Shown: in pieces, positions 1 through 8,236 of the stretch
How positions within the stretch are numbered: position 1 is the stretch's first letter
How the letters are laid out: every line of letters starts with the position of its first letter
NCBI GenBank assembly: GCA_937931795.1
Contig: CALHAP010000180.1
Span: 1-48,640 of the forward strand
Length of the DNA: 48,640 nucleotides
DNA from: an uncultured Paracoccaceae bacterium
GTDB taxonomy: Bacteria > Pseudomonadota > Alphaproteobacteria > Rhodobacterales > Rhodobacteraceae
Direction: 5' to 3'
Program-made: the position numbers and the translations under genes
Notes under the pieces: generated by a model
What the model was told of the DNA's origin: nothing
Databases searched by the model: none
The model's input: only the letters and a program-made list of their open reading frames with translations

Positions 1-1257
1 GACGCACTCGACCGACCCGAGGCCGCGACACAAAGCTATCTGCAAGCGGCACAGCACCAAACCGCGTTCTACGGGCTTCTGGCCTCGGATCATCTGGAGC
101 TATCGCTGGATCCTGCACTGGCGGGGCGCGAACAATTTGCGGACTGGAAAACTTCGGGCTTTGCCAACCGTGATCTGGTGCAGGCGCTGCGTCTGCTACT
201 GGACGTGGGCGACAGGCGGTCTGCCACGTTGTTCACCGCCCATATGGCGGCCACGTTTGAGCGGCAACAGATCGGGCAATTGGGCGATATGCTGACCGAT
301 CTGGACGAGACCTATCTGACCGTGTTGGCCGGCAAAGCCGCCGTTGAGCGCGGTATTCTGATCCCTGCGCATTATTTCCCCCTGCATGACGTGGCGGCCC
401 TCGACCTACCCGTAGAGCCTGCGCTGACCCTGTCGATTGCGCGGCGCGAGAGCGAATTTAACATCGGTGCCGGGTCGCCTGTGGGGGCGCTCGGTATGAT
501 GCAATTGATGCCTGGCACAGCGCGCGAAGTCGCAGGCGAGCTGGACCTGCCCTATTCGCGCCCCCGTTTGACGTCCGATTGGCGCTATAATGCGCAATTG
601 GGCGCGCAGTATTTGGCCAACCTAGAGGCCACGTTTGGCCCCTCTCCAGTGATGATCGCGGCAGGCTATAACGCTGGTCCATCGCGGCCGCGCACATGGA
701 TGACGCAGCGCGGCGATCCCCGGCGGGATCAAATCGACATCGTGGATTGGATCGAGTTGATCCCGTTTACCGAGACCCGGAATTACGCGATGCGGGTGAC
801 AGAATCGATCCCCATCTACCGCGCGCGCCTGACGGGGCGCACCGGCCCGGTTCAATTTCGGGCCTTGCTGGTGGGGGCGCCGCCGATGCTGCGCCCCGTC
901 GCACGGCCTTTGGTCGATCAAGACGAAGCGCCTAGCCCCCTGACGCCACCGCAGGGTGACAGATCGCCGGTGGTCTTTATTCCCGCTGCCGATCCCACGA
1001 TCCGCACGGAACCCCGCCGCACGCCTTTGCGCCCGATTGGTCGCCCGGTGGGGGCCGACAGCCAAACGCCGCGCACCATCGTGCGCCCCATCGTACTGGA
1101 CACGCCCGCGATTGAGCCTGCGCCCACCCTCAACTTGCCCGAAGATGATGAAGCAACACGCGTTGAGCGTAGAACACCGCCGCGCCCCGCAATGCGGCCC
1201 GAGCCAGACACTGTGCCGATCCCACGCCCCACTGCGCGACCCAATCCCCGCAACTAG
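1..1257 (+). CDS. Soluble lytic murein transglycosylase, 5' end outside window
   Basis: The reading frame is already open at base 1, so the start lies upstream; 418 residues are visible. The protein should cleave the glycan strands of periplasmic peptidoglycan to 1,6-anhydro-muropeptides. The first visible residues (QTAFYGLLASDHL) resemble the end of the Slt70 helical superhelix. The SLT catalytic domain follows, with RRESEFN (Glu at window residue 150, the expected catalytic acid), SPVGALGMMQLMPGTA and AGYNAGPSR. The last roughly 110 residues form a proline- and arginine-rich tail with many RP pairs, which is not part of the enzyme fold. The stop overlaps the convergent stop of the EamA gene through a shared CTAG. 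Confidence 0.9.
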   Translation, partial: DALDRPEAATQSYLQAAQHQTAFYGLLASDHLELSLDPALAGREQFADWKTSGFANRDLVQALRLLLDVGDRRSATLFTAHMAATFERQQIGQLGDMLTDLDETYLTVLAGKAAVERGILIPAHYFPLHDVAALDLPVEPALTLSIARRESEFNIGAGSPVGALGMMQLMPGTAREVAGELDLPYSRPRLTSDWRYNAQLGAQYLANLEATFGPSPVMIAAGYNAGPSRPRTWMTQRGDPRRDQIDIVDWIELIPFTETRNYAMRVTESIPIYRARLTGRTGPVQFRALLVGAPPMLRPVARPLVDQDEAPSPLTPPQGDRSPVVFIPAADPTIRTEPRRTPLRPIGRPVGADSQTPRTIVRPIVLDTPAIEPAPTLNLPEDDEATRVERRTPPRPAMRPEPDTVPIPRPTARPNPRN

Positions 1258-2114
1258 CGACTGCGGCTGCGCACAATCGTAAACACACCCGATGCTACGA
1301 CGATGGCGGCCCCAATCGCCGTGTGGGTCTCCAGCGTTTCGCCAAATACGGCGATGCCGATCCATGCCGCGAACACCAATTGCAGGTAGGCAAAGGGCTG
1401 CACGACGCTGGCTTCGACCACTTCATAGGTCTTGATCAGCAAGAAATGCCCCGACGCGCCAGCCACGCACAGCAGCGCCATCCATCCCCAATCTCGCGTC
1501 ACCATCGGCTCCCAAAACCAGATGCCAACGCACGTGGTACAGACAGCCCCCACGGTGCCTGTCCAAAAGAAACTCGCCGCCGCCGTGTCCTTGCGCGCCA
1601 CATAACGGGTGAGCAGGCTATAGAGCGCGAACATTGACGCCGCGGCAAAGGGCAGAATGGCTGCGGGCGAGAACACCGCAAATCCGGGGCGCAATATGAT
1701 CAAAACACCGATGAACCCGATGCCGATGGCAAACCACCGTGCAGGTCCGACCTGTTCGCCCAAAACGGGACCAGAGAGGACCGCGATGATCAGCGGGTAG
1801 GCTGCAAAAATTGCGTGGCTCTCGACCAACCCGAGCGCCACAAACCCCAGGATCATCACGCAGATCTCAAACGACAACAGCGCCCCACGAAACGCCTGCA
1901 CATAGGGCTGATCAGTTCGGGCCGCCGCCCGCAAAGACCCTGCCTGCCGCCGCGCAATGGTCAAAACGAAGGCCGCAAAGAACCAATAGCGGATCATCAC
2001 AACTATCAACACGTTGTATTCGCCAGCCAAATGCCGCGACAAACCGTCTTGGATAGCAAAGATCGCCATCGTGACGATCATCAGTGTGATACCAAGGCGC
2101 GCGTCATTCCGCAT
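1254..2114 (-). CDS. EamA/DMT-superfamily transporter
   Basis: This 286-residue inner-membrane protein has about ten hydrophobic segments arranged as two EamA repeats. The first begins near residue 10 (GITLMIVTMAIFAIQDGLSR) and the second near residue 145. Members export or import small metabolites; the substrate cannot be read from sequence. Its start ATG overlaps the end of mnmD by 11 bases on the same strand, so translational coupling is likely. It converges on the lytic transglycosylase. Confidence 0.85.
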   Translation of the reverse strand: MRNDARLGITLMIVTMAIFAIQDGLSRHLAGEYNVLIVVMIRYWFFAAFVLTIARRQAGSLRAAARTDQPYVQAFRGALLSFEICVMILGFVALGLVESHAIFAAYPLIIAVLSGPVLGEQVGPARWFAIGIGFIGVLIILRPGFAVFSPAAILPFAAASMFALYSLLTRYVARKDTAAASFFWTGTVGAVCTTCVGIWFWEPMVTRDWGWMALLCVAGASGHFLLIKTYEVVEASVVQPFAYLQLVFAAWIGIAVFGETLETHTAIGAAIVVASGVFTIVRSRSR

Positions 2115-2754
2115 TTGGCATGACCCCGACGCTCATGTGACGCTTGCGTCCAAACCCCGGCACACGGCGCACCTCGAACCCCGCATCCGCCAGCGCGCGG
2201 CGCACATGGCCTGCGGCAGTATAGGTCGCAAAGGTGCCCCACGGCTTGGTATGCGCGCCGACCTGCGTCATCACATCCGCCCCCCACATCTGCGGGTTCT
2301 TGGCAGGCGAAAACCCATCCAGAAACCACGCATCCGCCCGACCCTGCCACGCAGGCAATGTGTCGCGAATATCGCCCACTATGATCTCCAACGAAACCGC
2401 TCCAGCCTGCGGCAATTCCCGCGCAGACCATGCGGCGAGCGACGGAAAAGCCGCCAACGCGTTCCGCCTGTCAGCATCTGCCATCGGATACCGCTCGAAA
2501 CTGGTGAAGCGCAGGGGGGCGCGGCAGCCGGCGGCCTCCCACGCGGCCCAAGTGGCCAGAAAGTTCAGGCCCGTCCCGAACCCCAGTTCAGCAACATGCA
2601 GCGGCGCGTCCCAGCGGTCGTGCAGGTCGTTGCCCGCTAAAAACACATGCTCGGTTTCCGCCAAACCGTCGTGAAGCGAGAAATATGGATCGTCAAACCG
2701 CGTCGAGATCGGGATGCCGTCGCGCCATTCTAACTCTGCCCACTGGTCTGTCAT
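2104..2754 (-). CDS. mnmD: tRNA 5-methylaminomethyl-2-thiouridine methyltransferase, MnmD type
   Basis: This 216-residue protein matches the N-terminal methyltransferase half of the E. coli bifunctional MnmC. It would use S-adenosylmethionine to methylate nm5(s2)U at wobble position 34 of tRNAs. The N-terminal region PYFSLHDGLAETEHVFLAGN and the SAM-binding motif ELGFGTGLNFL (about residues 57-67) are typical, followed by DAWFLDGFSPAKNPQMW near residue 140. It is a free-standing protein; the oxidase partner is encoded by the divergent neighbour only 49 bases away. Confidence 0.88.
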   Translation of the reverse strand: MTDQWAELEWRDGIPISTRFDDPYFSLHDGLAETEHVFLAGNDLHDRWDAPLHVAELGFGTGLNFLATWAAWEAAGCRAPLRFTSFERYPMADADRRNALAAFPSLAAWSARELPQAGAVSLEIIVGDIRDTLPAWQGRADAWFLDGFSPAKNPQMWGADVMTQVGAHTKPWGTFATYTAAGHVRRALADAGFEVRRVPGFGRKRHMSVGVMPNAE

Positions 2755-2803
2755 CGCGCCCTACCCTACACCTGAGATCAGACCATGCGAAAGGACAGCG
2801 CCC

Positions 2804-3808
2804 GTGGCAATCACTGATATCATCGTGCGGGGGGCGGGTATCTTTGGATTGTCTTGCGCGTGGTCGCTGGCCCGGCGCGGCGCGCGGGTGCAGGTCGTCG
2901 ACCCCCATGGCATCGGGTCCGGATCATCAGGGGGCATCGTCGGCGCGCTCAGCCCGCATGTGCCCGAAAACTGGAACCAAAAGAAAGCGTTTCAGCTTGA
3001 AAGCCTGCTCATGGCCGCAGACTATTGGGCCGAAGTCGAGGGCCTGACAGGTAAAAGCGCTGGCTATGCGCGCTGTGGCCGGTTGCAGCCCTTGGCCGAC
3101 GACCGCGCGGTTGACCTCGCACAGGCCCGCGCCGTCAGCGCCACAGAGATTTGGGGGGATGCGGCCCATTGGGAGGTGACGCGCGCCCCTGACGGATGGG
3201 CACCCAACAGCGCCACAGGGCTGGTCATCCACGACACATTGTCGGGGCGTATTCACCCGCGTATGGCGCTGGCCGCATTGACCGCAGCGCTCGCGCGCGA
3301 GGGCTGCACAGTGGTCCCTGAAACAGACGCTGCGGGCCCGACGCTCTGGGCCACGGGGCTGGCAGGTCTGGCAGATTTACCGAACCCCGGCGTCGGGGTG
3401 AAGGGGCAAGCCGCCCTGTTTGATCTCGATATGCGGGACCATCCCCAGATTTTCACCGACACCCTGCACATCATTCCACATGCGGATGGCACCACGGCTG
3501 TGGGCTCAACATCCGAGCGCACATGGACGCAAGACGAGCCCGACGACGCCCTCGATGATGTGATTGAGCGGGCACGGACGGCGATGCCGGTCTTGCGACA
3601 GGCGCAGGTCATCGAACGCTGGGCCGGGATCAGGCCGCGATCATCGACGCGCGCGCCAGTGTTAGGACACCACCCACAGCACACTGGCGACTTCATCGCC
3701 AACGGTGGGTTCAAAATCGGCTTCGGCATGGCCCCGCTGGTGGGCGAGGTCATGGCCGATTTGATCTTGGATGGAACCAACCGTATCCCGCAGGATTTTG
3801 TGGCTTAG
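2804..3808 (+). CDS. FAD-dependent oxidoreductase resembling the MnmC C-terminal domain
   Basis: This is a 334-residue DAO-family flavoprotein. The N-terminal dinucleotide-binding motif VRGAGIFGLSCAWSLARRGA and the C-terminal GGFKIGFGMAPLVGE segment are the FAD contacts. GTG at 2804 is preferred because AAGGA lies 8 bases upstream and the protein then begins directly with the Rossmann strand; an upstream ATG at 2714 would overlap mnmD. Divergence from mnmD suggests it is the oxidase that trims cmnm5U to nm5U, as the C-terminal half of E. coli MnmC does. A general amino-acid oxidase role cannot be excluded. Confidence 0.8.
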   Translation: MAITDIIVRGAGIFGLSCAWSLARRGARVQVVDPHGIGSGSSGGIVGALSPHVPENWNQKKAFQLESLLMAADYWAEVEGLTGKSAGYARCGRLQPLADDRAVDLAQARAVSATEIWGDAAHWEVTRAPDGWAPNSATGLVIHDTLSGRIHPRMALAALTAALAREGCTVVPETDAAGPTLWATGLAGLADLPNPGVGVKGQAALFDLDMRDHPQIFTDTLHIIPHADGTTAVGSTSERTWTQDEPDDALDDVIERARTAMPVLRQAQVIERWAGIRPRSSTRAPVLGHHPQHTGDFIANGGFKIGFGMAPLVGEVMADLILDGTNRIPQDFVA

Positions 3809-4335
3809 GTGGCGGCTTTCAACCGCTCCATCAACTGGGTCAGGAACTTGATATAAGCCTCACCCGTCAGGTGCCCGTCGTCGTTAAACTCGTTGTGCGC
3901 GCCACCGACCAAGACCTCGGGGCCGTTCAGAACATGCGCATCAAAAGGCACCATCATCAGGCGCAGCGCCGATTGGGCGCGCTCTCCGCCCGACCGACCG
4001 GCGGTGGCCGAGATCAGTGCCACAGGTTTGTCTTTCCAGACCTTTCCTTCGGTCCGGCTGACCCAATCGAGCGCGTTTTTCAGCACACCGGGGGGCGCTT
4101 TGTTATATTCAGGCGTCGAGATCACCACGGCATCTGCGGCAGCGATCTGATCTGCGAGCGCTTGGACAGAGGCGGGAATACCCTGCGCCTCTTCGACATC
4201 GCCATTGTAAAGCGGGATAGTCAAATCCGCGAGGGTGAAGGGGTCGGCGCCGAACAAACGCCCCGCCTCATGCACCAGTTTTGTGTTCAGCGATGCGCCG
4301 CGCAGCGATCCAGAAATTCCTAGTAGGGATGCCAT
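3805..4335 (-). CDS. NADPH-dependent FMN reductase family protein
   Basis: This 176-residue flavodoxin-like protein should bind FMN and reduce it, quinones or azo compounds with NAD(P)H. The phosphate-binding loop GISGSLRGASLNTKL is at the N terminus and the family motif STPEYNKAPPGVLKNALDW is near residue 80. ATG at 4335 is preferred over ATG at 4350 because GAGGAGAG lies just upstream of it. Its TAA stop overlaps the convergent TAG of the FAD oxidoreductase. Confidence 0.87.
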   Translation of the reverse strand: MASLLGISGSLRGASLNTKLVHEAGRLFGADPFTLADLTIPLYNGDVEEAQGIPASVQALADQIAAADAVVISTPEYNKAPPGVLKNALDWVSRTEGKVWKDKPVALISATAGRSGGERAQSALRLMMVPFDAHVLNGPEVLVGGAHNEFNDDGHLTGEAYIKFLTQLMERLKAAT

Positions 4336-4461
4336 GATGTCTCTCCTCAAATCTATGTTGAGACAAGAGGTATCCTGCTTCGCGCATAAGACAAGAACGG
4401 ATAGCCCAGCATCAGCGCAGAGGGGATTGGCGAATATCGAACACCAGCGTCGGACCTGTGG

Positions 4462-5283
4462 TCAGGCGGTCGGCGAATAAGCCTGGACCATAACGCGTTC
4501 CATCTCAGCCACGATATCGTCGCCCTCTCCGATCACCGCATCTGCGGCAATCATCTCGGACAGACCGGGCACCTCGTCGGTGACATGACCGCTGACAACA
4601 ATCGTGGCAGAGGGGCGTTCGACACGCACGGCCAAGATCAGACGGATCAATGCCACCACGGCATCTTCACGACCCGCAGAAAAGCCAAAAATCAGATGAT
4701 CATGCGCAAGGCACGCCTCGACCAAGGCGTCGTGATCCAACCCCGTCAGCAGGTCGATTTCCCAACCTTTGTCACGCAGCATCGCGGCGGCCATTGTCAC
4801 ACCCAGCGTATGGGTCTCGCCCGGCACAGATGCGAGAAACGCGCGGCGGGGGTTTTCCGGCACAGGATGTGCAATGGGGACTTCTTGGCGCAACTGGCGG
4901 ATGATCGTGAAAATCCGGCCCACAGCGACGGTCATCTTGAGAAAGCCGATCTCGTCGCGCTCCCACATCTCGCCCAATTGGCGCGACGCACCTGCAATCG
5001 TATGCAGATATAGGGTATCAAGCGACACCCCATCGCGGCGTTCCTGTGCGATGATCCGGCCGGCGTCTTGCGGTTCAGAAGACAGCAAGGCTTGGCAAAA
5101 AGCGTCAATGCTGACGTCGAGACGGTCCAGTTCAACAGGACCGCGCAACCGCATCGCTAGGCGGTAAACCGCCTCATCCGCCAAAACGCGGACCGCTTTT
5201 GCGGGCAAATCAGCGGATTTGTCGCGCGCCGCTCCCTGCGCACGATCCGCATCATTGTCCTGACGACGTCCCCCATTGCTCAC
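4462..5283 (-). CDS. Cobalamin-binding-domain regulator, AerR/PpaA-like
   Basis: The protein has 273 residues from the GTG at 5283. The start is uncertain because no clear ribosome site is seen and a TTG at 5451 is also in frame. A helical cap (GEMWERDEIGFLKM, about residues 104-117) precedes a Rossmann-like B12-binding module with ETHTLG at 156-161 in place of the usual DxHxxG, then a GFSAGRED loop. This is the pattern of AerR/PpaA and the SCHIC family, which sense B12 or heme and modulate PpsR/CrtJ-type repressors. No photosynthesis genes are nearby. cobO, whose product makes adenosylcobalamin precursors, lies two genes away. Direct DNA binding is not evident. Confidence 0.7.
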   Translation of the reverse strand: MSNGGRRQDNDADRAQGAARDKSADLPAKAVRVLADEAVYRLAMRLRGPVELDRLDVSIDAFCQALLSSEPQDAGRIIAQERRDGVSLDTLYLHTIAGASRQLGEMWERDEIGFLKMTVAVGRIFTIIRQLRQEVPIAHPVPENPRRAFLASVPGETHTLGVTMAAAMLRDKGWEIDLLTGLDHDALVEACLAHDHLIFGFSAGREDAVVALIRLILAVRVERPSATIVVSGHVTDEVPGLSEMIAADAVIGEGDDIVAEMERVMVQAYSPTA

Positions 5284-5481
5284 GCAATAATCCGATGCTT
5301 TCAGTTCCCTAACCCACACGCGGCGAACGTGTATCGGCAGGACTTCAATCGCCTGCAAAGCCAGAATACCATAGAATGCACAATTTTGCGAACGCAACCA
5401 AAGGGCGCGGCGATTTGTCCACCCCAAGGATCTGCAAACGAAGCGCGTCAAATCTAAGAATTGAAGAAAAGCGAGGCTCCG

Positions 5482-5913
5482 ATGATCCGATTTTTTGCTC
5501 TTACAGCCCTAATCACCTGCTGTGTGGCGATCAAATCCAATGCGCAAGAAACCGTTCCGTTTCAAACGGTGGCCCTGACAGAGCGGTTTGGCGACAGCAA
5601 TTGGCAGTTGATAGAATTGGGCGATCAAAGGTTCGCGCCAACCTATCAATCTGAACCCATCGTCATGGCAAACGGTCAATTCCATGTGGTGACCCCCTGC
5701 GGCACGGTCGCATTGCCAATAGATTTAGATGCAACCCCGCCCGACAATGAACCACGCGCGGCGCCGCAGCCCTGTATCGCTCTTCATACGATCGCGTACG
5801 ACGTGATCTACGTCTTACGCGCAGCCACCGAAATCACAGTGCTGCCAGAGGGCAGTCTGGTGATCGAAAGTCAAAACGGGCGCGTCGCATTGCGCCAGAT
5901 CAATGACAATTAA
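5482..5913 (+). CDS. Secreted hypothetical protein
   Basis: This 143-residue protein has an N-terminal signal peptide (RFFALTALITCCVAIKSNAQ) predicted to be cut after NAQ. The mature part has two cysteines in a TPCGTVAL segment and a PQPCIAL segment that could form a periplasmic disulfide. ATG at 5482 is chosen because GCGAGG lies 6 bases upstream; a TTG at 5461 is in frame but would bury the signal peptide. No family was recognised. Its stop directly abuts the convergent stop of cobO. Confidence 0.65.
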   Translation: MIRFFALTALITCCVAIKSNAQETVPFQTVALTERFGDSNWQLIELGDQRFAPTYQSEPIVMANGQFHVVTPCGTVALPIDLDATPPDNEPRAAPQPCIALHTIAYDVIYVLRAATEITVLPEGSLVIESQNGRVALRQINDN

Positions 5914-6543
5914 TCAAAATTCAACACCAATTTGCGCTTTGATCCCGGATCGGAACGGATGTTTGACCAACTCCATTTCCGTCACGAGATCAGCCAGTTC
6001 GATTAAATCGTCATGCGCGTTGCGCCCTGTCAGCACCACATGGGTCATGGGGGGCTTTTCATCGCGCAGAAATGCGACGACCTCGGCAATCGACACATAA
6101 TCATAGCGGATCGCGATGTTGATCTCGTCGAGCAACACCATCGCATTGGCGGGATCGCGGATCAGCTCTTTCGCCTTGGCCCAGGCGGCCTGCGCCATTT
6201 CGGTGTCGCGCGATTTGTCTTGGGTTTCCCAGGTGAAGCCTTCGCCCATGGTGTGAAAGGCGCATTCATCGCTGAACTTGGACAGGATCAAATCACGCTC
6301 GCCCGTGCTCATCCCGCCTTTGATGAACTGCACCACAGCGCAGGGCATCCCATGGGCGATGCAGCGAAAGATCATCCCAAACGCAGCAGAGGATTTGCCT
6401 TTGCCTTTGCCCGTATTGACGATCACCAACCCCTTTTTGTCGGTTTTCGAGGCCATGATCTTGTCGCGCGCGGCTTTTTTCTTGGCCATTTTCATCGCGT
6501 GGCGGGCGTCGTCGGGGTTTGCGGGGGCGGTCTCATCGGTCAT
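5914..6543 (-). CDS. cobO: Cob(I)yrinic acid a,c-diamide adenosyltransferase
   Basis: This 209-residue cytosolic enzyme of the BtuR/CobO/CobP family transfers the adenosyl group of ATP to the cobalt of reduced corrinoids in adenosylcobalamin synthesis. An unusual P-loop, NTGKGKGKSSAAFG (residues 43-56), is diagnostic, as are VVQFIKGGMSTGERD and the Walker B-like VLLDEINIAIRYDY. No cobalamin riboswitch was seen upstream and no other corrin genes are in the window. Confidence 0.93.
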   Translation of the reverse strand: MTDETAPANPDDARHAMKMAKKKAARDKIMASKTDKKGLVIVNTGKGKGKSSAAFGMIFRCIAHGMPCAVVQFIKGGMSTGERDLILSKFSDECAFHTMGEGFTWETQDKSRDTEMAQAAWAKAKELIRDPANAMVLLDEINIAIRYDYVSIAEVVAFLRDEKPPMTHVVLTGRNAHDDLIELADLVTEMELVKHPFRSGIKAQIGVEF

Positions 6544-6605
6544 GGCGCAGGGCTCCTATTTGCCTAGCCGCACCATCACCGATCACCGCCCCCGCGACAA
6601 GGGGA

Positions 6606-6770
6606 TCAGCGCAAACCGCTGAGCCGTATCTCCGTCCGGCGACGTTCTGCCAGATCACGCTCGGCACGCCACCCATGGGTGGGTGCGGGTCTGTGCCGCC
6701 AATGTGCGGGAACGTCCCATGTGTTTTGCAGTGTTGCCGATGTGAATGTGTTGGCCCATATTGAAAGCAT
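6606..6770 (-). CDS. Small hypothetical protein, 54 residues
   Basis: The start ATG at 6770 sits 6 bases behind GAAAGGA, a strong ribosome site, which is why this short frame is kept rather than longer in-frame starts upstream. The product is rich in Trp, His and Arg (WDVPAHWRHRPAPTHGWR) and has no signal peptide or membrane span. It lies behind cobO on the same strand, with 62 bases between. The function is unknown. Confidence 0.55.
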   Translation of the reverse strand: MLSIWANTFTSATLQNTWDVPAHWRHRPAPTHGWRAERDLAERRRTEIRLSGLR

Positions 6771-6854
6771 TGGTTTTCCTTTCTTGGTGACTATGCCCAA
6801 GATTACCTTTGTGTACCGCCGCAAAGCGAGTCAGGATGATTTTTAACATGTTAG

Positions 6855-7739
6855 ATGAACTTATATATGAATTGGCGTGACACCCCGTCTCTGGCGGCCT
6901 TGCGCGCGTTCGAAGCGGCAGCCCGTCATGGCTCGCTCAGTCGGGCTGCGGATGACTTGAATGTGACCCATGCAGCCATCGCCCAACATCTACGTGCCCT
7001 AGAGGCAGACCTTGAGACACCACTGATGCACCGCGCCGGGCGGGGTATGCGGCTGACACCGGAAGGCAGCGCGTTGGCAACTGAGCTGAACGCAGGTTTC
7101 GCGCAAGTCATCGCAGGCGTGCGCGCCATTCGCGATGACGCGGGCAGCCGCCCCCTTGCCGTGACGCTGACCCCGAACTTCGCCGAAAACTGGCTGATGC
7201 CGCGCATGGGTGGATTTTGGGCGGCACATCCCGATATCACCGTGTCGCTCACCCCCAGCAATGCATCCGTCGATCTGCGCCGCGATGGCTATGATCTGGG
7301 GCTACGCTATGGCAAAGGCGATTGGCCCGGTGTGACTTCCGAGATGCTGGTGCCCGTCGATTTCATCGTGGCTGGCGCGCCAGCACTGGTGGCAGAGCGC
7401 CGGGACGCGACATTGGATCAGCTCAGCGAGCTGCCGTGGTTATTCGAAGCGGTCCATACCGAACAGCGCAGTTGGGCGGTGGCCAATGGTCTTGATGAGA
7501 CCCGCGCCAAAATCCGCGAGATGGCAACGATGAGCATGGTCATGGCAGCCGTGAAATCTGGGGCCGCGCTGTCCGTCTTTGCGCGGGCCACGATTGAGAC
7601 GGACCTCGCGCGTGGCACTTTGGTGGGTCTACAAGAGGCCGCACAACCGGGGATCGGCTACCATCTGATCCGCCCATCGGGCATCCAGACCAAAGCGGCA
7701 AAGACATTTGCGGCATGGCTGCGCGGCCAAGCGGCATGA
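6855..7739 (+). CDS. LysR-family transcriptional regulator, GcvA-like
   Basis: This 294-residue regulator has an N-terminal winged helix (SLAALRAFEAAARHGSLSRA, then DDLNVTHAAIAQHLRALE) and a C-terminal periplasmic-binding-protein-like effector domain with YDLGLRYGKGDWPG. The sequence style is that of the GcvA group. Two ATG codons, at 6855 and 6867, are possible and neither has a clear ribosome site. It is divergent from the 54-residue ORF and overlaps the next gene by ATGA, so the two are probably co-transcribed. The target is unknown. Confidence 0.88.
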   Translation: MNLYMNWRDTPSLAALRAFEAAARHGSLSRAADDLNVTHAAIAQHLRALEADLETPLMHRAGRGMRLTPEGSALATELNAGFAQVIAGVRAIRDDAGSRPLAVTLTPNFAENWLMPRMGGFWAAHPDITVSLTPSNASVDLRRDGYDLGLRYGKGDWPGVTSEMLVPVDFIVAGAPALVAERRDATLDQLSELPWLFEAVHTEQRSWAVANGLDETRAKIREMATMSMVMAAVKSGAALSVFARATIETDLARGTLVGLQEAAQPGIGYHLIRPSGIQTKAAKTFAAWLRGQAA

Positions 7740-8194
7740 CCACGGCATTTGTTCTGGGGGCCGCAGTTTGGCCGGGTGGCCCCTCGCCCACACTGAAACG
7801 CCGCACCCTGCATGCAGCAGGTTTGTGGGAGGCGGGCGTCGTACGGCATCTGGTGGTCTGCGGCGGTTTGGGCAAACACCCACCCACTGAGGCCGCTGTG
7901 ATGGCAGACATCTTGACCAACTACGGCGTGCCAAAGGATGCAATCACCATTGAGGACAGGTCGACCACGACCGAGCAAAACATCGCAAACGCGGCAGCGC
8001 TGGTCGGGGCGACGGCGGTGGTCATCGTGACCGACGCCTATCATGCACCCCGCGCGCGGCTTATCGCGCGGCGGTTAGGGCTAAAGGCAACCAGCAGCAG
8101 CCCACCCTTGCGCGGCAGCAACATGCGCCAAGTGATAAAATCCGGGCTGCGCGAATGTCTGGCCTATGCGGCCTATCGGTCTGGTCTGCGCTAG
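7736..8194 (+). CDS. YdcF-like (DUF218) family protein
   Basis: The protein has 152 residues, starting at an ATG that overlaps the stop of the LysR gene (ATGA). DUF218 features are visible: FVLGAAVWPGG at the N terminus, HLVVCGGLG, the EDRSTTTEQNIANA motif near residue 78 and VIVTDAYHAPRARLIARRLG. E. coli YdcF binds S-adenosylmethionine, and other members act near the cell envelope. This member lacks an N-terminal membrane span and is short. The exact role is not known. Confidence 0.8.
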   Translation: MTTAFVLGAAVWPGGPSPTLKRRTLHAAGLWEAGVVRHLVVCGGLGKHPPTEAAVMADILTNYGVPKDAITIEDRSTTTEQNIANAAALVGATAVVIVTDAYHAPRARLIARRLGLKATSSSPPLRGSNMRQVIKSGLRECLAYAAYRSGLR

Positions 8195-8201
8195 GGGTTG
8201 T

Positions 8202-8226
8202 GGGGGGCGGCAAAAGCCGTCCCCCC
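8202..8226. terminator. GC-rich hairpin between convergent genes
   Basis: GGGGGGCGGC, loop AAAA, then GCCG-T-CCCCCC form a strong stem with one bulged T. It lies between the convergent stops of the YdcF-like and EF-hand genes and may end transcription in both directions. There is no T-run on either side, so intrinsic termination is not certain. Confidence 0.5.
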
Positions 8227-8236
8227 AACAGCCACC

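Noticed and set aside
622-1365. 247-residue open frame on the minus strand at the window start
   Set aside because: It spans the end of two convergent recognised genes in the wrong frame and has no family features.
6544-6605. Cobalamin riboswitch upstream of cobO
   Set aside because: The space is only about 60 bases before the next gene and no B12-box was found.
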